DNA of 34,852 nt, taken from contig NZ_JAKZKX010000032.1 of the NCBI RefSeq assembly GCF_022808715.1, positions 1 to 34,852 of the forward strand, given 5' to 3'. The notes under the pieces were generated by a model. The model did no database searches, had not been told where the DNA came from, and was given only the letters and a program-made list of their open reading frames with translations. This document shows, in pieces, positions 25,597 through 32,159 of the stretch. Position 1 is the stretch's first letter. Each line of letters starts with the position of its first letter. This stretch comes from Fundidesulfovibrio agrisoli. Its GTDB lineage: Bacteria > Desulfobacterota > Desulfovibrionia > Desulfovibrionales > Desulfovibrionaceae. The position numbers and the translations under genes are program-made.

Positions 25597-26010
25597 TCAG
25601 CGGACGACGAGCACGCTGCAGGGGGCGTGGCTGACCACCTTGCTGGCGACGCTGCCGATGAGGAAGCGGTCCAGTTTGGTCTTGGCCCTGCTGCCCATGA
25701 TGATCAGGTCGGGTTTGGCCTTCTCCGCATAGTTCAGGATCGTGTCAGCGGGCGAGGTGCCGGACTCGATGGCGGTGCCGACATCCAGGCCCATCTTCTT
25801 TGCTTCCTGGCGGGCTTTTTCCAGCGAGTTGCGGGCGAAATCCATCAACTGTTGGCTGACGTTTTCCGGGATGCCCTCACCGAAATCGACGAAATCCTCC
25901 ACCACGGTGAACAGCACCAGCTCGGCGTTTTTCGATTTGGCCATGTCCACGGCTTTTTCGAGAAGAGCGGGAGCGGTCGGGGAAAAGTCGAGACAGGCAA
26001 GCATCTTCAT
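25597..26010 (-). CDS. Universal stress protein, UspA family
   Basis: This 137-residue single-domain protein begins MKMLACLDFSPTAPALLEKAVDMAK and ends with DLIIMGSRAKTKLDRFLIGSVASKVVSHAPCSVLVVR. The end is the ATP-binding loop and dimer strand of the Usp fold. The glycine expected after GSR in the G-x2-G-x9-G(S/T) loop is alanine, so ATP binding may be weak. GGGAGG lies 6 bases before this ATG, better than the in-frame ATGs farther upstream. It is the last gene of the sigma-54-linked exporter operon, 47 bases after the preceding gene. Confidence 0.9.
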   Translation of the reverse strand: MKMLACLDFSPTAPALLEKAVDMAKSKNAELVLFTVVEDFVDFGEGIPENVSQQLMDFARNSLEKARQEAKKMGLDVGTAIESGTSPADTILNYAEKAKPDLIIMGSRAKTKLDRFLIGSVASKVVSHAPCSVLVVR

Positions 26011-26057
26011 GACATACCTCCCATCCGTTTTCGCCGCGGCCCGATGCCTGCGGCGCA

Positions 26058-26876
26058 TCATTGGTTACCGTCTTTCCTTGTGCCGGAGGGCAATTCCACC
26101 ATGTAGCCGGGTTTGCACTCGCCCGACACCATCCGGGCTGTGCAGTCTTCGGTTTGGCAGCCATCCACCAGCGCTTCGCCGGCCTGGCTGCCGTTGCCAT
26201 CGAAAATCGGGACGTGCATGCCATTGCGCAGGCCGTGCCGTGTGCCCATGGAGAAGGCGATCACCATGCCATTTTCGTCTTTTTTGGCCAGATAGACCAC
26301 GGCCTGCCCGTTTTGGGCCAGAATACGCTCAAACGTGCGGTTTGCAAGGTACCCGGCCACGCCGAAAGGCACGGCGAGCAGCAGCATGGCCACGCTCGCG
26401 CTGAAGGGGTGCACCCCCACGGCCCGCATGACGAACGAGGGGGAAGCGTTGCGCATGGCCTTGGCGTTTGCGTGAACGGTCACCGCGATGACCAGGGGTT
26501 TGGGCGCCGGGGCCAGCGGGTCGGCGCCGGGGCCGGTGAGCGTGAAGATCCTCTTCCCTGGGGCCGCATCCACGGCGATGAGCACGGTGCCCCGCCACAT
26601 GGTGCCGCCCAGCCAGAATCCGCTGAATTCGCTCTGCGGCGTGAGGATAACCAGATCGTCGCCGCCCTGCACGTTGATGTCGCTTATTGTGGCCGCCCCC
26701 TGGGGCAGGGGGGCGGTGACGGGCAGGGTGGTGCCGGGCAGGCCCTGGAGGTCCCGCTGTTCGCCCTTGAACCCGGCGGCCAGCCCGTCGGCCAGGCAGG
26801 CCAGGGCGGCGAAGAGCAGGGCGGAGGCGATCCAGCCGGAGAGCCGGCGCACGTTCTGGCATTCGGAGATGTTCAT
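26058..26876 (-). CDS. Two-span membrane protein of unknown function
   Basis: This is a 272-residue protein. One N-terminal helix (about 14-35) is followed by a roughly 120-residue domain with GLPGTTLPVTAPLPQGAATI and GGDDLVILTPQ that should face the periplasm. A second helix (about 155-178) leads to a cytoplasmic C-terminal domain with FSMGTRHGLRNGMHVPIFD and four cysteines nearby (DGCQTEDCTARMVSGECKPG). The ATG at 26876 has AGGTG upstream; a GTG two codons earlier is possible. It is flanked by other exporter-operon genes on the same strand. I do not recognise the family. Confidence 0.8.
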   Translation of the reverse strand: MNISECQNVRRLSGWIASALLFAALACLADGLAAGFKGEQRDLQGLPGTTLPVTAPLPQGAATISDINVQGGDDLVILTPQSEFSGFWLGGTMWRGTVLIAVDAAPGKRIFTLTGPGADPLAPAPKPLVIAVTVHANAKAMRNASPSFVMRAVGVHPFSASVAMLLLAVPFGVAGYLANRTFERILAQNGQAVVYLAKKDENGMVIAFSMGTRHGLRNGMHVPIFDGNGSQAGEALVDGCQTEDCTARMVSGECKPGYMVELPSGTRKDGNQ

Positions 26877-26944
26877 GGGCACCTGATGTCATGTTCCAGG
26901 GAGGTTGGAAAGCCGGGCTCGGAAAAGTTGCCGGGGCGGCCCGC

Positions 26945-27160
26945 TCAGGCGGCGCCGGGCTCGGTGCGGGCCTTGTCGCGCAGCAGGCGGATCAGGGTGA
27001 TGCCGCCCAGCAGGGTGGGCACGAACAAGGAGAAGAAGCTCTTGCAGAAGGCGGGGGTGAAGTTCTCGGGGTCGTGCCCGGCGGCGTACATGCCCACGCA
27101 GAGCTCCACGAGAATGGCCAGGTCCACGGCGACGAGGGTGATCTTCTGCTTGGCGTTCAT
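26945..27160 (-). CDS. Small two-helix membrane protein
   Basis: The 71-residue product has two hydrophobic segments (about 6-27 and 41-60) separated by a polar loop with AAGHDPENFTPAFCK, and a basic C-terminus. AAGGAG lies 9 bases before the ATG. It lies between the lipoprotein and the two-span membrane protein in the same operon, which suggests an accessory to the TauE/SafE transporter. The function is unknown. Confidence 0.75.
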   Translation of the reverse strand: MNAKQKITLVAVDLAILVELCVGMYAAGHDPENFTPAFCKSFFSLFVPTLLGGITLIRLLRDKARTEPGAA

Positions 27161-27202
27161 TGCTGCTTCTCCTTGTGGCCCGTGGGGCTCTTCTGCTGTT
27201 GG

Positions 27203-27258
27203 ATCCAGAGGCGGAGGGCCGGCGATGGGGGGCCTGGGTCCGGCCCTCCGCTCTGGAT
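27203..27258. repeat. Long intra-operon hairpin
   Basis: ATCCAGAG (27203-27210) and CGGAGGGCCGG (27212-27222) pair with CCGGCCCTCCG (27240-27250) and CTCTGGAT (27251-27258). This gives 19 bp with a single bulged G and a 17-base loop. The hairpin lies between the lipoprotein gene and the 71-residue membrane protein gene. Neither strand has a T-tract after it, so it is more likely an mRNA processing or stability element than a terminator. Confidence 0.85.
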
Positions 27259-27303
27259 GGTATGGCTGGCGGCCGCGGTGGGGGTGAGCGGCCAGACCTG
27301 CCT

Positions 27304-27906
27304 TTACTTCTTGAAGATGTCGGTCTTGCTGATGTTCATGAACCGCAGGGCCTTGCCTTCGTCCTTGTAGTACACCCGGACTTCGTCGCCGGCGTCCCAG
27401 GTGGAGTCGGGCCAGGACATGTATTCGTCAGGCACGCTGAAGGTCACGAGCAGCTTCTGGCGTCCGGAGTAGATGGTGACGGTCTTCTTGGCCTTGTCGA
27501 CCATGGGGAACTGCTTGGCCTTGTTGGCTTCCTTGTCGAACACCAGGGGGTGGTCCTTGTCCACGTTCTCCTGGATGTCGTGGATCTTGAAGTTGATGGT
27601 CTTGAAGGCCTGGGCCTGGGGATCGAAGACCACGATCTGGCTCTTCTGGGTGTCCAGCTTCATGCGCAGGCCGGCCTTGGGCGCGGGGCCGGTTTCGGCA
27701 GGGTCGGCGGGCATCTGGTACACCACCGGGGGCAGCCCGCTGTAGTCGGGGGAGGCCGGGTCAGCCTTCTTGTCCCTGATGAAGGTGACCTTCTTGGCGT
27801 CCTTATCGAAGGCCACAACCCTGCCCTGGTCAACCTTGCCGAAGTCGCTGCAGCCCAAGAGAGATGCCAGCGCCAGTGCGGCCAAGAGAAGTGGGAAGCG
27901 CTTCAT
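27304..27906 (-). CDS. Predicted lipoprotein, conserved hypothetical
   Basis: The 200-residue protein has a lipoprotein signal MKRFPLLLAALALASLLGC with the lipidated cysteine at position 19. A soluble beta-rich domain follows with KVDQGRVVAFDKDAKKVTFIRDKK, then repeated VFDK/TINFKIHDI segments and a C-terminal AGDEVRVYYKDEGKALRFMNISKTDIFKK. AAGGAG lies 8 bases before this ATG; two in-frame ATGs just upstream are less well placed. The family appears specific to sulfate reducers, possibly DUF4881, which I recall without being able to verify. Its position next to the transporter suggests a periplasmic partner. Confidence 0.82.
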   Translation of the reverse strand: MKRFPLLLAALALASLLGCSDFGKVDQGRVVAFDKDAKKVTFIRDKKADPASPDYSGLPPVVYQMPADPAETGPAPKAGLRMKLDTQKSQIVVFDPQAQAFKTINFKIHDIQENVDKDHPLVFDKEANKAKQFPMVDKAKKTVTIYSGRQKLLVTFSVPDEYMSWPDSTWDAGDEVRVYYKDEGKALRFMNISKTDIFKK

Positions 27907-27936
27907 ATTCATTGCTCCTTGGCTCATTTGTTGCGT

Positions 27937-28989
27937 TTACGCGGGCTTCCTGGTGGAGAGTTCCTGCTTGGCGCCCTGGATCATCTTCACGAAGATGTAG
28001 AGGCTCATGCCGGCGACCAGGCCCAGGATGAGCACCGTGGACGCTACGTCCATGGCGTAGTTGAGCTGCTTGAAGTTCGAGCCGATCATCTTCATGGCGA
28101 TGGACACCGCGCAGCCGATGACGGCCAGGCCGAAGGCGATGCGGATGCCGTAGCCCTTGATGTACTTGGTGGCCACGGTGCCCACCTGCGCGCCGATGGA
28201 CGCGCCGCAGAGCATGATGATGGCCGCCACGAGCTCGGTGCGGCCCTTGAAGGTGTAGGACGCCGCGCCGTACAGGCCCGAGATCATGACTTCGAAGAGG
28301 TCCGTGCCGACGGCCACGTGGGTGGGGCAGCCGACCAGGTAGATCAGGGCGGGCATGCGGATCAGGCCGCCGCCGATGCCCAGGATGCCGGCCAGCCAGC
28401 CGGTGAGGAAGCTCACGCCGATGGGCAGCCAGGCCGAGCAGTAGATGCCAGCGGCTTCAAGGTGCACCATGGGGGGAATCTTGATCTTGTGCAGGGTCTT
28501 GTGCCACTCGATGCCGGTGGCCAGGGCGTCCACTTCCTTGCCCGCGGCTTTGGCGGCGCGTTCCTTCTGGCGGCGCTTGTTGACGTCGTGGAAGACCATC
28601 CAGGCGATGAGGAACAAGAGGACCAGATAGATGTAGCGCACGACCTTCTCGACGCTGCCGACGCGCTCCAGCCACATGACCATCTGCGCGCCCACCTCGA
28701 AGCCGCCGACGGTGCCCACGATCATGATCAGGCCCAGCTTGTAGTCCACGTTGCCGAACTTGCCGTGCCGCATGGTGGCGATCAGGGACTTGCCCGCCAT
28801 GTGGGCGATGTCGGTGCCGATGGCGAATGCCATGGGGAAACCAAGGATGTTCAGGCCGGGGGTGACCATCCAGGCGCCGCCCATGCCGAAGAAGCCGCCG
28901 ATGATGCCCACGCCCACGCCCAGGATTATCAGGCCGGGCCAGAAGATCTTAACGCCCGCTATGGGCATGAGGATATAGAGCCATTCCAT
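27937..28989 (-). CDS. TauE/SafE family anion exporter
   Basis: This 350-residue inner-membrane protein has about eight to nine helices in two homologous halves. Each half carries the TauE/SafE glycine signature (GVGIIGGFFGMGGAWMVTPGL and TGWLAGILGIGGGLIRMPALI), followed by FAIGTDIAHM and VAVGTDLFEVM. Family members export sulfite or organosulfonates, or transport other sulfur anions. In a sulfate reducer, sulfite or a related sulfur species is a reasonable but untested substrate. A central cytoplasmic loop of about 50 residues is charged (KRRQKERAAKAAGKE). AAGGAG precedes the ATG. It is 20 bases after the small exported protein gene. Confidence 0.92.
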   Translation of the reverse strand: MEWLYILMPIAGVKIFWPGLIILGVGVGIIGGFFGMGGAWMVTPGLNILGFPMAFAIGTDIAHMAGKSLIATMRHGKFGNVDYKLGLIMIVGTVGGFEVGAQMVMWLERVGSVEKVVRYIYLVLLFLIAWMVFHDVNKRRQKERAAKAAGKEVDALATGIEWHKTLHKIKIPPMVHLEAAGIYCSAWLPIGVSFLTGWLAGILGIGGGLIRMPALIYLVGCPTHVAVGTDLFEVMISGLYGAASYTFKGRTELVAAIIMLCGASIGAQVGTVATKYIKGYGIRIAFGLAVIGCAVSIAMKMIGSNFKQLNYAMDVASTVLILGLVAGMSLYIFVKMIQGAKQELSTRKPA

Positions 28990-29009
28990 GGTGGTTCTCC
29001 TTGCCGGTC

Positions 29010-29300
29010 CTAGTGTTCGGCCAGTTCGCGGGACTTCAGGTCCAGACCGATCCAGTGCATGACGATGTCCGCCAGCACACCGAAGATCACGCCGATCGTC
29101 GGGATCATGATGACCGTCAGGATGGTGAAATAGAGGTGGCTCTCATTGTAGAGATTGGCCCACCAGGCCATGATGCCGGTGAGTTTGCGGGTGTCCGCCA
29201 CCAGGACGATGGGGGCTCCACCGCCGCCAGCGGCAATGGCCAGGCCGGGTGCTCCCAATGCGAGCAGCAACGTGATTGCCAACTGTGTGATCCTCTTCAT
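29010..29300 (-). CDS. Small exported membrane protein, first gene of the exporter operon
   Basis: The 96-residue product has a signal-like N-terminus (MKRITQLAITLLLALGAPGLAIA), then a short loop with LTGIMAWWANLYNESHLYF. A second hydrophobic helix (FTILTVIMIPTIGVIFGVLADIVMHWIGL) and a polar tail follow. AAGGAGGAG lies just before the ATG at 29300. It is the first gene downstream of the sigma-54 promoter and sits 20 bases before the TauE/SafE gene, so it is probably a transporter partner. No family recognised. Confidence 0.8.
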   Translation of the reverse strand: MKRITQLAITLLLALGAPGLAIAAGGGGAPIVLVADTRKLTGIMAWWANLYNESHLYFTILTVIMIPTIGVIFGVLADIVMHWIGLDLKSRELAEH

Positions 29301-29434
29301 CTGTGCTCCTCCTTGCTGTTCCTGCCAGTTCTCCACCGGGCCGGGGCTCCACCCCGGACATCCCGGATTGATAGCCGCCGTGGGCGCGTTGGCCTTTGCC
29401 GGTCCAAATAAACGCGCAAAGTCAGGCGGATTAG

Positions 29435-29451
29435 AGCAACCGGCGTGCCAA
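29435..29451 (-). promoter_or_regulatory. Sigma-54 promoter of the TauE/SafE operon
   Basis: Read on the minus strand the site is TTGGCACG-N4-TTGCT. It has GG and GC exactly 10 bases apart, matching the full -24/-12 consensus of RpoN promoters. Transcription would start near 29425 and leave a leader of about 125 bases before the first gene at 29300. Promoters of this type need an AAA+ activator bound upstream. Confidence 0.85.
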
Positions 29452-29461
29452 ACGTGAAAAC

Positions 29462-29490
29462 TTGACGGAATGCTTGATGAAATGTAGATT
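29462..29490 (+). promoter_or_regulatory. Candidate sigma-70 promoter of the Cache-AAA+ regulator gene
   Basis: TTGACG (29462-29467) and TAGATT (29485-29490) are separated by 17 bases, 5/6 and 4/6 matches to the -35 and -10 consensus. The start would lie near 29497, about 80 bases before the regulator's ATG. A CGCGCAA motif directly follows the -10 box, where a bound protein could repress. Confidence 0.55.
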
Positions 29491-29533
29491 CGCGCAACAG
29501 TGAACGCCTGGAAGTCGCTTGATCTTGTGCGAA

Positions 29534-29561
29534 TTTGCGCGTCTTGACGGCATCGCGCAAA
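29534..29561. promoter_or_regulatory. Inverted CGCGCAAA pair, candidate enhancer/operator
   Basis: TTTGCGCG (29534-29541) and CGCGCAAA (29554-29561) form a perfect 8-base inverted repeat with a 12-base spacer. Further single copies are at 29413-29420 (CGCGCAAA) and 29491-29497 (CGCGCAA). The pair is centred about 122 bases upstream of the predicted sigma-54 start, a typical distance for an activator binding site. It also lies in the leader of the regulator gene. Confidence 0.5.
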
Positions 29562-29575
29562 GCAGGAGGCGGAGT

Positions 29576-32116
29576 ATGGGCTTTTTCGCGCCACAGCGTC
29601 CGGTCCGTGGAAGCCTGGCGGAGAACCTGGGGAGGTTCTCCTCCATGAGCGTGCGCAACAAGTTGCTGGTGACCATCATCCCGCTGATTTCGCTGGTGCT
29701 GCTGGCCACCGGCTACGCCACCAGGCTCACCGCGGTCCGCTACCTGAACCTTGCCCTCGAGCGCACCACCAAGGTGCTGACCATGGGCCAGGCCAACGCC
29801 CTGGCCGAATATTTCGAGAACGCCAGGGAAGACCTCCTGCTGCTTTCACACGGCGAGATCGACGAGGAGCCCGTCCGCGCGATGCTCACCATCCAGGCGC
29901 ACGTGCGCCCCGGAAATTATCGCGAGGTGGCCTACATCCCGGCCAACGGGGACGCGCCGCTCATGCTGGTGGATACCGGGCAGGAGGTGGTCCGCCTCAC
30001 GAAGGAGCAGTGCGAGCGGGTGTTCAACTCGCCGCTCATGGCTCCGTCCAGGCTGCAAAGCCCCAAGACCGGCTCGGTGACGCTGGTGGGGCTGTCAGAG
30101 TCCATCTATCCGCCTGGGTTGGTTCCCAGCCTGAGCAGTGGGCTGACCTTCACCGTATTCCGCATGGTCACCCCGGTGACGGACAAGTCCGGCAAGGTGC
30201 TCGGCTTCTGGGTGCTTTCCCTGGACGGGCGCGCCGCGCGGGACATCCTCTCCCTGCACAATTCACCCAAGTCGCCCCTGGCTGCCTTCGCGCGCACGGC
30301 CGTCAGGCGCTACAGCTTCTTCTTCGACAGCAACGGCTGGATATTGTTCCAATCCGGCAGCCCCGAGGACAAGGAATCCACCCTCGCGACGGACGTGGCC
30401 AGATCCGGCCTCTCGGGGGACCACGGCATGCCCGGCCTGCACAGCGCGTTCAGGCCCGCGGCCTCCAACGAGACCTACTGGCGCATGGTGGTGGACGTGC
30501 AGAACGGGCAGACCGGCATCGAGAGCGTGGGCTCGGAGCTGGACCCCACCGTGACCTCCCACGACAGCTACGCGTTGGGTTATTCACCCGTGTTCTTCCT
30601 CAGCTCGCCTGAAAAAGGGCCCGAGATTGTGGGCGGCGTGGCCTTCATGGACCGCTCCAAGCTGGTTCTGGCCGCCGAATACCGTATATTCGACGTGCTG
30701 CTGCTCATCTTCGTGGCCGCGCTCCTGGTCAGCGCCGGCGTGCTCGTGCTGGTGGGGCGCTACATCACCCGCCCAGTGCTCGACCTGGCCAGGGCCGTGC
30801 GCTCGATGCCCCGGACAGGGGAGATGACCCTGCTCGAACTGCCCGTGCGCGACAAGGAGACCACGGAACTCAAGGACGCCATCAACACGCTGGTGGTCTC
30901 GCTGATAGGGCAGAAGGACGAGCTCAAGATCAAGGACGCCAGCCTCAAGGACTACCTGAACAGGCAGCCCCTGGATCTGGACAAGAAGATCTCGGCCGCC
31001 AGGGACGACGAACCCATGGAAGGGATCATCGGCGCGGGCCAGGGCATGAGGCAGTTCAAGCAGTTGGTGCGCAAGGCCGCGTCAGTGGACGCCGACGTGC
31101 TCATCGTCGGCGAGACTGGCACCGGCAAGGAGGTCACGGCCCAGGCCATCCACCGCATGTCGAGGCGGGCGGCCGGCCCCTACATCACCATGAACTGCGG
31201 GGCGCTGGACGAGAACCTGCTCATGGACGCGCTCTTCGGCCACGTCAAAGGAGCGTTCTCAGAAGCCAAGACCGACCGCAAAGGGGCCTTTCTGGCCGCC
31301 AACGGCGGGTCCATTCTCCTGGACGAGATCGGCAACGCCTCCCCCAAGGTGCAGCAGGCCCTGCTGCGCGCCCTGGCGGAGCGGACGATCATCCCGCTGG
31401 GCAGCGACCAGGAGGTGGCCTTCGACGCCAGGGTCATCGCGGCCACCAACGAGAACCTGATGGAGTGCGTCGCAGAGGGCTTATTCCGCGAAGACCTCTA
31501 CTACCGGTTGAAGGTTCTCACCCTGCAGACCCTGCCCCTGCGCGAGCGCAAGGAGGACATCCCCCTGCTGGTGGACGCCTTCATCAGGGAATCGGCCCAG
31601 GTCATGCGCAAGGGGGAGGTGACCCTGAGCCAGGGCGCCTGGGAGCGCATCGCCGCGCACGACTGGCCGGGCAACGTCCGGGAACTCAAGCACTGCCTCA
31701 TGCGCGCGGTGGCCATGGCGGATTCCAATGTCATCCTCATGGAGGACTTGCGCTTCGAGGGCCAGGCCGAAGAGCAGAAAGCTCGGGCGGCAACCCCGAT
31801 TGAAGGTCCCGCGCCCGCGCGTGCGGATTCCGCCAGGGAGGATGCGGCGCAGGCTGCCCCGGCCGCGGCGCCAGTTCCGGAACAACCCTCTCCGGGGGAC
31901 GACGCCCTGAACCCCCGCCAGCGCCTGGGGCTGGCCTACATCAGCGAGAACGGCAGCATGTCGCGCGCGCAGTACCAGAGCATCGTGGGGCAGAACGTGC
32001 CCCCGCGAACCGCGCAATACGATTTGCGCGATCTGGTGGAACGGGGTTTGCTGGTCGTCAAGGGACGCGGCCCCGCCACGCGCTATCATCCGCCAACGGA
32101 TGGCAGATCCGGTTGA
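29576..32116 (+). CDS. Membrane-anchored Cache-AAA+ regulator with winged-helix C-terminus
   Basis: The 846-residue protein is built like a chemoreceptor joined to an NtrC-type regulator. TM1 (about 29-49) is followed by a roughly 320-residue periplasmic Cache-like sensor, TM2 (about 373-395) and a HAMP-like linker. An AAA+ domain has Walker A GETGTGKE (512-519), Walker B LLDEIG (Asp583, Glu584) and FREDLYYRL with the arginine finger region. The sigma-54 contact loop reads GAFSEA (559-564) instead of GAFTGA. The C-terminus (779-840) is a winged helix (YISENGSMSRAQYQSIVG, then ERGLLVVKGRGPATRYHP), not the usual Fis-type helix. AGGAGG lies 6 bases before the ATG; an upstream TTG is less likely. 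Confidence 0.88.
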   Translation: MGFFAPQRPVRGSLAENLGRFSSMSVRNKLLVTIIPLISLVLLATGYATRLTAVRYLNLALERTTKVLTMGQANALAEYFENAREDLLLLSHGEIDEEPVRAMLTIQAHVRPGNYREVAYIPANGDAPLMLVDTGQEVVRLTKEQCERVFNSPLMAPSRLQSPKTGSVTLVGLSESIYPPGLVPSLSSGLTFTVFRMVTPVTDKSGKVLGFWVLSLDGRAARDILSLHNSPKSPLAAFARTAVRRYSFFFDSNGWILFQSGSPEDKESTLATDVARSGLSGDHGMPGLHSAFRPAASNETYWRMVVDVQNGQTGIESVGSELDPTVTSHDSYALGYSPVFFLSSPEKGPEIVGGVAFMDRSKLVLAAEYRIFDVLLLIFVAALLVSAGVLVLVGRYITRPVLDLARAVRSMPRTGEMTLLELPVRDKETTELKDAINTLVVSLIGQKDELKIKDASLKDYLNRQPLDLDKKISAARDDEPMEGIIGAGQGMRQFKQLVRKAASVDADVLIVGETGTGKEVTAQAIHRMSRRAAGPYITMNCGALDENLLMDALFGHVKGAFSEAKTDRKGAFLAANGGSILLDEIGNASPKVQQALLRALAERTIIPLGSDQEVAFDARVIAATNENLMECVAEGLFREDLYYRLKVLTLQTLPLRERKEDIPLLVDAFIRESAQVMRKGEVTLSQGAWERIAAHDWPGNVRELKHCLMRAVAMADSNVILMEDLRFEGQAEEQKARAATPIEGPAPARADSAREDAAQAAPAAAPVPEQPSPGDDALNPRQRLGLAYISENGSMSRAQYQSIVGQNVPPRTAQYDLRDLVERGLLVVKGRGPATRYHPPTDGRSG

Positions 32117-32159
32117 CGTGCCTGAGGGGCTACGAATCCGGCTGCCGCAGGGAGGAACC

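Noticed and set aside
27160-29013. A 617-codon plus-strand open frame opposite the lipoprotein and TauE/SafE genes
   Set aside because: Histidine/aspartate/valine-rich antisense composition. The minus-strand genes have signal peptides, a lipobox, ribosome binding sites and family motifs.
32011-32030. Another inverted CGCGCAA / TTGCGCG pair near the end of the regulator gene
   Set aside because: It lies in conserved coding sequence of the winged helix (RTAQYDLRDL) with a different spacer. In GC-rich DNA this could be chance, so it is not called an operator.
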